64,000 nucleotides of DNA from Ottelia alismoides. Lineage: Eukaryota; Streptophyta; Magnoliopsida; Alismatales; Hydrocharitaceae. The position numbers and the translations under genes were made by a program. The stretch lies in the NCBI GenBank assembly GCA_037367405.1, contig JAZKJV010003281.1, forward strand, positions 1 to 64,000, read 5' to 3'. Shown here piece after piece: positions 52,601 through 56,269 of the stretch (within the stretch, counting starts at the first letter, position 1; each line of letters starts with the position of its first letter). The notes below the pieces were generated by a model. That model was not told where the DNA came from. It saw nothing but the letters and a program-made list of their open reading frames with translations, and searched no databases.

Positions 52601-55445
52601 ACCCACGATCGAAGCCACCAAACCTCCGCCCTCACCAGGACGCAAGCCCGAGTGAACTATGGCCTCCACCTTGCCGAACTCCCCAAGCACCTCCCTTACA
52701 GTTTCAAGCCTCCGGCATCTAATCAGGAGGCCTCCAATCTCCACGTACCACACCGGGGGTGAAGCCATCGCCCCATCTCGTAGACGGGGACGGCGCCATC
52801 TAATCGATTGAGGGAACACCGCACTGCAATTGGCGAGGAACTCATGTATCTCAGCCTTTTCCACCCCCCGAACACACAACACCGTTTCAGACAGTTAAAT
52901 TCCATCCCCGGCGCATCCGACCGTACGACCGAGATCCAATACCTCCAGGACCTTTTGCAAATCATCTTTGGGCCCCTCAGCAATGAGAACCCCATCAACC
53001 GGGTCCGAAAGGACCCCCTCGATCTCCATATCTTTTGGCCCTGCACCTCCACCCCCAGGGTGATCGACAGACACCCCAGGGCAGCCCCTGCGGATGTGCC
53101 CCTCGCCAGTACACCCGTAGCACACTGCCTTCTCCAGCAAGCACCATCTCGCAAGGTGGCCCAATCTCCCGCATCGGAAACACCTCCGCCCTTTCAGGAG
53201 GTCCACCTTCCCAACATGCTCCTTTCCCTTGTCGATTGCAGCCCCACGCACCCCACCCGTAGAAGTCCCACCCAGGGTCGAAGATCGTCGCAGCGGAGCC
53301 CCTTCCCAGCCTCCTCGATGGTGCCAAGACCCCCCCCCGAGAGGTTCTCCGGAGGGTGGCCCCCATCGCGATCGCCCGTCCCTCCCGAGTCGCCGCATCA
53401 CCCTTGTAATAATCTGAGCAAGCTAGGTTTATGGGCTGTTTTTTTTAACTATGGTTGTATGTTTATCACTTCCGTGTAATTTGGATAGTATACATGAAGG
53501 ATCGAAGTTACCGATTTAGCTTAGAGCCTGATACCATCACATAGTAAATAACTAACCATAGATTAAACTCGGAGACTGCTTTGAATGTAGTTAAACGTGC
53601 GTGTGTGTGTAAGTACACGAGATACACCATGGGTGAAATGGTGCTTCACAACAGGGTTCAATATCCGATATGGAGATCTTTTGTCATGCATATCTTTTAA
53701 AGATTCTTCTGGATTTGGTTTAACGTGAACAAACCTACTTATCTACATTTGGGAGTGAGGGAAGTGACTTAGATCAAATGTTTTTTGAAGCTATGAACAC
53801 CATTTGCTCACTTCCTTGAGGTACTTGGGCATGTTTTAATTAATCAAACCTTAAAATTTTCAGATTGGATGGTGAGGTCAACAAGATGTTGGAGTGGTTG
53901 AGATCATTCTTGTAATTGAAGGAAGGAATATTCATATCCATTAATTTTCATGTTTACTGTTTTCCTAACAGGAGGGGTGGAGAGAAGAATTGAGTCCATT
54001 TGCTGGATACTTTTTGTGGGGGAGGTAATACTTAAATGAGCGAGGGAAAGAAGTTAAATAAATGATCTACCATGTCAGCTGAAGGCCATCCTAATTTTCA
54101 ATTCTTGAGCACACCAGCAAGCAAGGGTTAGAAGATTTGGCTGAAGGAGGGCGCCATCCTGTTGCTTCACCTGTATTAGTCTATAACTGTGAAAATTTAG
54201 TGTCTGGATTGGCATGAAGGAAACCGGTTTTCAAGTGTTCCTCATAGGGAGGCTTTGGGGAAACTCGGTATGAAGACATGTTGCCTGCTGGTTGCGATAT
54301 GTGCTTTTACATGCCGAGTAATGGAAGCGGAAGAGGAGACTGAATGATCTCTTTGCTTTCAGGGAATATGATATCGATTTAACGGGAAAAGCAAAATCCA
54401 GCTTTTCTCATTGTTTGTCTGGAGCTTTCCTGTTTACCTTAGTGATCCTTCTTGACATTCTTGTTTGTTTCTTAATGATTATTTCGAGAAAAGCATTTTA
54501 GTCCAAGGTGTGGTGGGATCCTTTTGGGAGCAATTTGAGCAGGAGATAAAGTGAATGGTGCATAAATGCTGAACAGATACTAAAGTCCATTCAAACTGCA
54601 ATTCAATTTTAAAGGCATGTATGAGTATAAATCATGATTAACTGTTATTTTAAAGATTTGCTAATCACAGAATTTGGGTTGTTTTATGCACATAAGCTTT
54701 TATACCGTGAAGGTGAAATTGCTTATATTAACCAATTTCATTATAAATTTATAATGACCTGAAGTGTCTTGAACTTATGTCCTTTCAAAAAAATCATCGA
54801 ACTTGTGTATACCCAACATTGACATACTCTATGAGGAGGTTTTCTGAGCATATATTCATCCTTAAATACCCCCGGCCTTCTCAAGGAAGACAATGCCTTA
54901 ACACAGTGAAAAATAGCTGAACTTTTTTTCCAACAAAAAAATATATCCTCTACCTCTAGACATGTAAAGGTGAAGTTAATGTTTATGCCTTTCAATTAAA
55001 ATTCTTGTGTTCTGTCTCATGTAATTGGTGTAGAGGTGATGAGCTGTGTTAACCTTAGAAAAATGGTCCGTAAGCAGAATAATGTGCTTTATATCCTCTA
55101 AGTTTTGATATGGTTCAGACAAAATATGGTTCTTTGCAATATTTCTCAGCCAGCTGTTCCATTCATGTTGTTTTCTAGAAAATACAAGTTCAAACAAGTG
55201 GAAAGGGATGAATTAATCTTAGGCTTGCTGGTTTGCAAATTCAATTTCGTGATCAATGCCAATTTTGATTATTTTTCTCCAGTCCTTTGTTGCCGTTTTT
55301 AGATTTCATTATGTTATTCATGGCCACTTTTTCTCACTGGTTATCTCCAGGGACCGGAAGAGTTGTTCGAGACCATATCTCAGGCACTCTTATCTTCTGT
55401 GGATCGCGACTGTTTAAGTGGCTGGGGAGGCCATGTCTTGCTTGT
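7607..55445 (+). CDS. PBC: 20S proteasome subunit beta type-3 (six exons; 3' end outside window)
   Basis: The joined exons are 7607-7612, 7699-7880, 7984-8091, 17020-17109, 47119-47203 and 55351-55445, all on GT-AG boundaries with consistent phases. The product is the non-catalytic beta-3 subunit of the 20S proteasome core, which takes part in ubiquitin-dependent protein turnover in cytosol and nucleus. Family landmarks, in order, are [92 protein letters not shown] and [15 protein letters not shown]. The 566 bases give 188 residues plus 2 bases. The family length of about 204 leaves a last exon of ~46-49 coding bases, which I did not find up to 64000. Some residues differ from the usual family sequence (for example S in 'TLSQRL', where Y is usual). 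It could be the main gene or a diverged paralogue. Confidence 0.9.
7699..7880 (+). CDS. PBC: PBC coding exon 2
   Basis: 182 bp, encoding from IFEYNGS to DVQT plus two bases of Leu. The donor is GTTAGT at 7881. This part carries the beta-type N-terminal strand but no catalytic Thr-1 propeptide site, as expected for an inactive beta-3 subunit. Intron 2 is 103 bp. Confidence 0.9.
7984..8091 (+). CDS. PBC: PBC coding exon 3
   Basis: 108 bp. The acceptor TATATAG ends at 7983. It encodes [18 protein letters not shown] and on to ILYEK plus two bases of Arg. The donor GTGAGA starts at 8092 and opens an intron of 8,928 bp that holds a SINE, a LINE, a hAT derivative and an LTR element. Confidence 0.9.
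8598..8757. repeat. Short direct repeat in intron 3
   Basis: The phrase 'cccactccaacgaatttgag' near 8618 recurs as 'cccattccaatgaatttgag' near 8730, each preceded by 'gaattcc'. The unit is about 105 bp and diverged. No coding meaning. Confidence 0.5.
8774..8964 (+). mobile_element. tRNA-derived SINE, 191 bp
   Basis: The flanking 16-bp target duplication is TCCGATCATTAGTTAG (8758-8773) and TCTGATCATCAGCTAG (8965-8980), 13 of 16 identical. An A-box-like TGGTCTGGTGG lies at 8786-8796 and a canonical B-box GGTTCAAATCC at 8823-8833, 37 bp apart, as in tRNA promoters. A second, MITE-disrupted copy of the family lies at 59467-59818. The shared body after the B box runs 'ggttgc(g/a)ttaggtagtcgac', then 'aatagtcgaatctttcaac', and ends in a T-rich tail. 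Confidence 0.85.
9384..11861 (+). mobile_element. 5'-truncated LINE with reverse transcriptase remains
   Basis: The 17-bp target duplication AAATTTAGATAAGTTTT (9367-9383 and 11862-11878) brackets a sequence that ends in an A-rich tail at about 11857-11861, as target-primed reverse transcription would leave. Recognisable ORF2 pieces in order are: an RT N-terminal region (9517-9897, with '[17 protein letters not shown]' and '[19 protein letters not shown]'), the fingers/palm region (9939-10145), the YADD motif in '[14 protein letters not shown]' near 10273, and a C-terminal '[20 protein letters not shown]' region. Several frameshifts and stops make it a pseudogene. The endonuclease and ORF1 are missing by 5' truncation. 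Confidence 0.9.
9517..10883 (+). pseudogene. LINE ORF2 reverse transcriptase, broken
   Basis: Non-LTR reverse transcriptase spread over three reading frames (9517-9897, 9939-10145, 10212-10883), with a stop at the 'RQGCPL'-equivalent position near 10141. The catalytic YADD is kept. Downstream, 10843-11750 holds decayed remnants of the C-terminal zinc-binding region. No protein could be made from it as it stands. Confidence 0.85.
12267..12920. mobile_element. Non-autonomous hAT element, 654 bp, related to the 22198-26625 hAT
   Basis: The perfect 8-bp target duplication is GTTGTAAT (12259-12266 and 12921-12928). The right terminus on the minus strand is CAGTGTTCATGAAATCGGC, close to the autonomous element's CAGGGTTCAGAAATTCGGC. 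The left terminus is CTAGGTTTAAGAAAGCGGC. The subterminal regions carry the same GCATATGCGGCCGCATATGC words (near 12876-12892, 12348, 12787), which are the hallmark of the autonomous copy. There is no transposase, so this looks like a deletion derivative or a MITE that the 22198-26625 transposase could recognise. Confidence 0.85.
12929..14051. other. Intron 3 sequence with a GC-rich, gene-like stretch on the minus strand
   Basis: 12929-13690 is ordinary intron sequence. From about 13737 to 14056, and continuing after the LTR insertion at 16308-16745, the minus strand reads as a Pro/Ser/Thr-rich open frame. It resembles a low-complexity or N-terminal targeting region, but no domain is identifiable. 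It may be a captured gene fragment or chance in a G-rich stretch. Confidence 0.3.
14057..14567 (+). repeat. 5' LTR of the young element
   Basis: 511 bp. A TATATAAA box lies at 14314-14321, inside a perfect inverted repeat (CCCTCTCT at 14304-14311 and AGAGAGGG at 14321-14328). A CT-rich stretch follows, consistent with the transcript start and leader. Confidence 0.92.
14582..15025 (+). CDS. Unrecognised 147-aa protein of the non-autonomous LTR element
   Basis: The ATG overlaps the end of the primer site (CAGAGC|ATGG), the usual place for the first ORF of a plant LTR element. The protein begins [20 protein letters not shown]. It has a basic middle (about residues 20-45, '[17 protein letters not shown]') and an acidic C-terminal half ('[18 protein letters not shown]' near 98-115). 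I see no zinc knuckle, no protease DSG and no RT motif. The position suggests a gag-like or gag-derived product, but I do not recognise the family. The sequence after the stop at 15025 is GC-rich and Pro/Ala-coding in other frames to about 15480. That may be a frameshifted continuation. Confidence 0.6.
   Translation: MDFESFLRFDDPIDYWCAKFGLRRPSRDPHRSKKFHQRLISCIKVHAWLDAQIDEDSLGNDKIQIIEAAGQPSFDQENEGIFIHTEGLFDTIIIQDEEEDLGPIFDEGPMGEKYENLDLFAIDVAVQNVPDPLSSPITAPMPASGQA
15794..16302 (+). repeat. 3' LTR of the young element
   Basis: 509 bp, near-identical to 14057-14567 with the same TATATAAA box (16051-16058). The preceding purine stretch ends at 15793. Confidence 0.92.
16490..16603. repeat. Perfect tandem duplication, 57-bp unit x2
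   Basis: Copies start at 16490 and 16547 with 'agcgaccttagaggggaggg' and read identically to 'gtgaggga'. The unit is a multiple of three, so the minus-strand open frame (16300-16587) is kept. Identity suggests recent slippage or unequal exchange. Confidence 0.85.
16604..17019. other. End of intron 3
   Basis: G-rich, then ordinary AT-rich intron sequence leading to the acceptor 'gggcaatgtag' at 17019. No other feature is seen. Confidence 0.4.
17020..17109 (+). CDS. PBC: PBC coding exon 4
   Basis: 90 bp encoding (R)[17 protein letters not shown] and [11 protein letters not shown] plus two bases of Lys. The acceptor TAG ends at 17019 and the donor GTATGC starts at 17110. The intron that follows is 30,009 bp. 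Confidence 0.9.
17110..17775. other. Start of intron 4
   Basis: Ordinary AT-rich intron sequence up to the edge of the LARD LTR. Nothing further can be supported. Confidence 0.4.
17776..21214 (-). repeat. 3' LTR of the LARD (minus orientation)
   Basis: 3,439 bp. It lacks about 520 bp present in the other LTR (34668-35188), so a deletion here is likely. A GC-rich central block (19140-20150) and a minus-strand TATA-like TTAAATAA (complement of 20129-20136) are conserved in both copies. Small open frames inside it are by-products of the GC-rich block. Confidence 0.85.
20129..20136 (-). promoter_or_regulatory. TATA-like box in LARD LTR
   Basis: TTAAATAA on the minus strand, conserved at 34601-34608 in the other LTR, upstream (in element orientation) of the GC-rich leader-like block. 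Inferred promoter. Confidence 0.45.
21215..22189 (-). other. LARD internal region, segment next to the 3' LTR
   Basis: Non-coding. A perfect short hairpin TTTGCTAG/CTAGCAAA lies just inside the polypurine tract (about 21229-21247). No gene is recognised. The interval ends at the target duplication of the hAT element. Confidence 0.5.
22222..22362. repeat. Left subterminal CGCATATGCGG motif array of the hAT
   Basis: At least six copies of the palindromic core GCATATGC or its CGCATATG half in ~140 bp, several joined by GGCC. The right end (26522-26611) has four to five looser CCGCATA copies. The same words occur in the non-autonomous element at 12267-12920. Confidence 0.8.
22440..23897 (+). promoter_or_regulatory. 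hAT transposase 5' region with a probable 5' UTR intron
   Basis: A CT-rich stretch (22440-22700) resembles a plant 5' UTR. A donor-like CAG|GTATCA at 22708 and an acceptor-like TGTTTAG ending at 23891, six bases before the ATG, suggest a 5' UTR intron of about 1.2 kb. This is inference; only transcripts would prove it. Confidence 0.4.
23898..26263 (+). CDS. hAT transposase, 738 aa, three exons, intact
   Basis: The joined exons are 23898-25626, 25696-25814 and 25895-26263 (2,217 bases, 739 codons with stop). Both introns (69 and 80 bp) have GT-AG ends and keep frame. A BED zinc finger lies near residues 24-70 (C40, C43, H57, with H60/C65). The DUF659 catalytic core spans about 190-335, with D232 in TDAWTD and D293 in TDNASAN, then [12 protein letters not shown]. 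The hAT dimerisation region spans about 577-650 ([20 protein letters not shown], then [15 protein letters not shown] and [18 protein letters not shown]). E608 in CERNWS is the likely third catalytic acid. The C-terminus is acidic. No frameshift or internal stop is visible, so the protein may be functional. It would excise and reinsert elements ending in CA(G/A)GGTTCAGAAA. Confidence 0.9.
27601..28106. mobile_element. Non-autonomous hAT element, 506 bp
   Basis: The perfect 8-bp target duplication is GACATAAC (27593-27600 and 28107-28114). The termini are CATGGTTATTAAGG and CATAGATGTCAAGG (from the right, minus strand), 10 of 14 matching. Both flanks are dense in GCCTAGGCGCGCC-type palindromic words, a different subterminal code from the 22198 element, so a different transposase should mobilise it. 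The centre contains repeated 'tatcgcatttt' and 'aaatgcgaca' units of about 20-25 bp. Not coding. Confidence 0.9.
28190..28574 (-). repeat. Array of four polypurine-tract-like hairpins in the LARD
   Basis: A CCCCTATACTT-type phrase is followed each time by its near inverse CCTAAGTATA. The first (28190-28221) is a perfect 12-bp hairpin, CTATACTTAGGG with an 8-base loop and CCCTAAGTATAG. Diverged copies lie near 28290-28322, 28449-28480 and 28534-28567. On the minus strand each reads AAGTATAGGGGG or similar, very like the true tract AAGTACAGGGGG before the 3' LTR. Spacing is irregular (about 85-160 bp). Confidence 0.75.
28860..30140 (-). repeat. Higher-order tandem repeats in the LARD internal region
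   Basis: The phrase 'cctcccgcagata', followed by 'cctcg(g/a)ggagtaatgca', recurs near 29207, 29400, 29655, 29830 and 30087. Spacings alternate at about 190, 255, 175 and 257 bp. A second phrase, 'catccttg(c/t)gagg', followed by 'cgtcaaggtgag' and 'ctcaaaggagtc', recurs in step near 28995, 29268, 29467, 29717 and 29899. A third, 'actcggcttcgtgctcc', appears in only some units. The pattern is therefore a dimer repeat of about 430-450 bp. No long frame runs through it. Confidence 0.75.
30141..32315 (-). other. LARD internal region and leader up to the primer site
   Basis: Non-coding as far as I can see. Around 31100-31330 the phrase 'gatttcattaaagttgtacaaat', next to T-rich runs, may be a small LINE 3' tail on the minus strand. 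From 31870 to 32315 the minus strand is leader-like. It ends in the primer site TGGCACCGTTGTCGGGGA (complement of about 32296-32313), one or two bases from the LTR. Confidence 0.5.
32316..36209 (-). repeat. 5' LTR of the LARD (minus orientation)
   Basis: 3,894 bp, the longer copy. It holds an extra ~520 bp (34668-35188) missing from the other LTR. The promoter-like TTAAATAA (complement of 34601-34608) is kept. Confidence 0.85.
36210..36990 (-). other. Intron 4 spacer with a possible LINE 3' tail
   Basis: AT-rich sequence. At 36835-36975 a T-run followed by a GC-rich stretch ('gaagcctcccacccaaaatg') looks like the reversed 3' end of a LINE with its poly(A) tail. No target duplication was found. 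Nothing else is seen. Confidence 0.3.
37011..37666 (-). repeat. 3' LTR of the minus-strand copia, split by a MITE
   Basis: Read on the minus strand from 37666, TGTAAAGATATTTC continues past the MITE to 'ctctatataagagagccgag' and ends near 37011. Next to that end, 'TGGTATTAAAAAG' resembles a decayed initiator-Met primer site. That would be expected after a 5' LTR rather than a 3' LTR, so the arrangement may reflect a tandem or recombined LTR. Confidence 0.5.
37222..37633. mobile_element. hAT-type MITE inside the copia LTR, 412 bp
   Basis: The termini are CAAGGTTGCAATAGTCGG and CAGTGTTGTAAAAATCG (right end on the minus strand). The target duplication is AAATGTAA (37214-37221) against AAAGGTAC (37634-37641), 6 of 8. 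Both ends carry many AGTCGG/GACTAGTCGG words as subterminal repeats, and the centre is AT-rich. Non-coding. Confidence 0.7.
37674..41636 (-). pseudogene. copia gag-pol polyprotein, broken
   Basis: Pieces are readable on the minus strand. 41265-41636 is a gag-like region. 40901-41107 holds the protease Asp-Ser-Gly. 40210-40710 reads '[11 protein letters not shown]' and '[13 protein letters not shown]' and runs into integrase. 40052-40276 has '[20 protein letters not shown]'. 39386-39814 is the integrase end, '[19 protein letters not shown]'. 38985-39497 has the first RT segment, '[20 protein letters not shown]'. 38255-38683 carries the RT motif YVDD in '[11 protein letters not shown]'. 37944-38213 and 37674-37934 are RNase H. 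The reading frame breaks at least six times and is interrupted by a MITE inside the protease. Non-functional. Confidence 0.85.
40738..40963 (-). mobile_element. 9-bp-TSD MITE (CGAAATT family), copy 1, in copia protease
   Basis: 226 bp. The left end on the + strand is CATGGCCTCAAATTTC and the right end GACATTTAGGGCCTT. The duplication is AGGCGTCAA (40729-40737) and GGGCGTCAA (40964-40972), 8 of 9. The interior is built from CGAAATT, CCGAAAT and TGACCGAAAT words. It splits the copia protease ahead of the 'NLLSISQI' segment. Nine-base duplications are the mark of Mutator-like elements. Confidence 0.85.
41726..41935. mobile_element. CGATAT-rich MITE-like insert
   Basis: About 210 bp dense in CGATATC and GATATATC words, bounded by AAGGAAATATC (left) and AAGGCAATATC (right end, minus strand), 10 of 11 matching. 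It lies inside copia gag sequence. I could not find a convincing target duplication. The AAGG start and the motif-dense body recall the 225-bp family, so it may be a distant relative. Confidence 0.5.
42190..43190 (+). mobile_element. copia 3' fragment, plus strand (RT end, RNase H, LTR)
   Basis: The + strand frames read '[16 protein letters not shown]' (near 42207), then an RNase H region (42355-42720, '[14 protein letters not shown]' and '[12 protein letters not shown]'), '[14 protein letters not shown]' (42760-43029), and a 3' LTR starting TGTTGAGATG at 43026 with 'ttttatataagagaaccc'. It matches the RT/RNase H part of the minus-strand copia but in the opposite direction, so the two 5' broken ends meet near 42190. 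Pseudogene. Confidence 0.8.
43191..43510. other. Intron 4 spacer
   Basis: AT-rich, with a short GC-rich piece at 43299-43360 ('gggtgtttgcggggagtagg') that could be a MITE end. I found no partner for it. Confidence 0.3.
43522..45443 (-). mobile_element. 5'-truncated LINE, minus strand
   Basis: The target duplication ATAAGCAATTT (43511-43521 and 45444-45454) brackets it. The run of T's after 43520 is the reversed poly(A) tail. Minus-strand frames give an RT middle part (45522-44650: '[20 protein letters not shown]', '[14 protein letters not shown]') and a C-terminal part (44884-43682) with the zinc-binding region of LINE RTs ('[13 protein letters not shown]', '[19 protein letters not shown]'). 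One frameshift separates the two. The truncation removed ORF1, the endonuclease and the RT N-terminus. Confidence 0.9.
43682..45443 (-). pseudogene. LINE ORF2 RT and zinc-binding domain, truncated
   Basis: The catalytic motif reads FADD, a form accepted in plant LINEs. The second half (400 codons, 44884-43682) is uninterrupted, so decay is modest, but the N-terminal half of the RT is absent and one frame change lies near 44700-44880. The homology starts at '[11 protein letters not shown]' close to 45430, consistent with the 5' end set by the target duplication. Confidence 0.85.
45455..46062. other. Intron 4 spacer
   Basis: AT-rich sequence with a short GGTGGGTGGGTGG stretch at about 45774-45785. 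I see no gene or element. Confidence 0.4.
46077..46127 (+). mobile_element. 51-bp LINE 3' end insertion
   Basis: The short piece 'tggggtggacaccttagcg' plus 'tgtttcccctttttttta' and an A-run matches the 3' end of the LINE at 9384-11861 ('cgggcaccatcgagtgtttc'). It is flanked by GAACATTGTATTTT (46063-46076) and GAACAATGCATTTT (46128-46141), 12 of 14. It is an extreme 5' truncation. Confidence 0.75.
46142..47118. other. End of intron 4
   Basis: Ordinary intron sequence. A short GC-richer patch at 46720-46860 encodes nothing recognisable. The acceptor TTATAG ends at 47118. Confidence 0.4.
47119..47203 (+). CDS. PBC: PBC coding exon 5
   Basis: 85 bp. It completes Lys and encodes [20 protein letters not shown] and ESMYKPDM. 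The donor GTAATG starts at 47204. It lies 30 kb from exon 4. Confidence 0.9.
47204..47608. other. Start of intron 5
   Basis: AT-rich intron sequence with no element boundary before the LINE target duplication. Confidence 0.4.
47750..51179 (-). pseudogene. LINE ORF2 (endonuclease and reverse transcriptase), broken
   Basis: It starts '[10 protein letters not shown]' at 51179 and shifts frame within the first 60 codons. The endonuclease continues in 50953-50333 ('[12 protein letters not shown]', '[19 protein letters not shown]'). The linker is in 50436-49777. RT lies in 49906-49529 ('[16 protein letters not shown]', '[20 protein letters not shown]'), 49510-49280 and 49100-48699 ('[20 protein letters not shown]'). 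The catalytic motif reads YAND in place of YADD at about 49124-49135, a change expected to kill polymerisation. At least five frame breaks. Confidence 0.85.
51500..53401 (-). pseudogene. LINE ORF1 (gag-like, zinc knuckle), broken
   Basis: The minus-strand frame 53401-52895 contains the CCHC knuckle '[14 protein letters not shown]' followed by '[14 protein letters not shown]'. These two knuckles are typical of plant L1-type ORF1 RNA-binding proteins. The Pro/Ser/Gly-rich remainder continues in other frames to about 51500. Frameshifts and the 205-bp MITE at 51841-52045 break it. Confidence 0.8.
51841..52045 (-). mobile_element. 9-bp-TSD MITE (CGAAATT family), copy 2, in LINE ORF1
   Basis: 205 bp with a perfect 9-bp duplication GCATATCGC (51832-51840 and 52046-52054). 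The ends are CATGGCCTCAAATTTC and, from the right on the minus strand, AAGGTCTTAAATGTCGG. It lacks about 20 bp of the TTTCGGTCA-type internal repeat present in other copies. This copy fixes the family boundaries. Confidence 0.92.
53428..55350. other. Intron 5 remainder
   Basis: About 1.9 kb of ordinary AT-rich intron sequence with no terminal repeats, LINE tails or coding frames that I can support. The acceptor CTCCAG ends at 55350. Confidence 0.4.
55351..55445 (+). CDS. PBC: PBC coding exon 6
   Basis: 95 bp encoding [31 protein letters not shown] and two bases of Val. The donor GTAAGT starts at 55446. The family continues with a short C-terminal tail, which must lie on a further exon. I searched the rest of the window by eye and found no matching exon. 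Confidence 0.9.
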
Positions 55446-55913
55446 GTAAGTCTTTCCTTTTAGGAACTTTGTCAAGTTATTTATACACATCGTAGTTGTG
55501 AGTGCAGGCCCTTTGACTTGGCAATTATCAAGTTGCAGGTGCAGATGCATGAATATGTATAAATTAAAATAAATGCTTGAAACCTACATGTGGCCTCATT
55601 TTTAAAGTGCGGCCTGACAGTAAATGTTAGGGGTATATCCTAGCTATACTGCACCCGTTCAGACATACACGTGAATGTGCATAGAGAAAATATTCTGCAA
55701 ATTTTGTGTATGAAATACACAAAAGAAGAGGTGGAATGACAACAAGATCGACTGCTTTTTTTTATCAAGAACTATATTTGTTCATGTGTTAAAGACTCAA
55801 AAAAAACTTTGAAGATTTTTTAGCATTCGCTCTTCGAACTTTTCTTTATACTTTTTTTATGGCCATAGCTTACACTTAGCTTGCTTTCTTCAAGGCATTT
55901 CTGACCATGCATA
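55446..55913. other. Start of intron 6
   Basis: Intron sequence up to the copia LTR. Nothing else is seen. Confidence 0.4.
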
Positions 55914-55918
55914 GTTCA

Positions 55919-56061
55919 TGTTGAAATAGTTGTATCTCTTTATATTGATTTCTTATTTCCATTTTCTTCATGCACCTCTTATGTAATTATCCCAGGGCTT
56001 TTCTCCGATGTAAGGGAGCCCTAGGGTCTCTTCAATGATAAGTCATTCTATTCTTCCAACA
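55919..56061 (+). repeat. 5' LTR of the plus-strand copia
   Basis: 143 bp, short for copia. The central phrase 'cacctcttatgtaattat' is the site into which the SINE inserted in the 3' copy. Confidence 0.8.
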
Positions 56062-56269
56062 TGGTATCGGAGCAACGATCCTAGACTGGGGTTCTCCTAA
56101 GAAAACCCTAACCCTACCCGTCCCCCCTTCCCGTCATCCGCCGCTAGCCACTCCGACCCTCCAACCTGCTGTCGCTGGCCGCTCCGGTCCACCCATCTGT
56201 AGGGTGCCGCTTGGCTGCATCCCATTGCTGCAGGATGTCACCTACTAGGCCACAACCCACTGCTGCGGG

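Larger units (their letters stand above)
47621..53414 (-). mobile_element. Nearly full-length LINE, 5.8 kb, minus strand
   Basis: The target duplication TGAGCAAGTTAGG (47609-47621) and TGAGCAAGCTAGG (53415-53427) is 12 of 13 identical. It overlaps the element edge by one base. Minus-strand content from 53401 downward is ORF1 with a zinc knuckle, then ORF2 starting at 51179 with '[12 protein letters not shown]' (an AP endonuclease start), then RT and the C-terminal region down to about 47750. A MITE (51841-52045) sits in ORF1. Being almost complete, it defines the family to which several truncated copies here may belong. Confidence 0.9.
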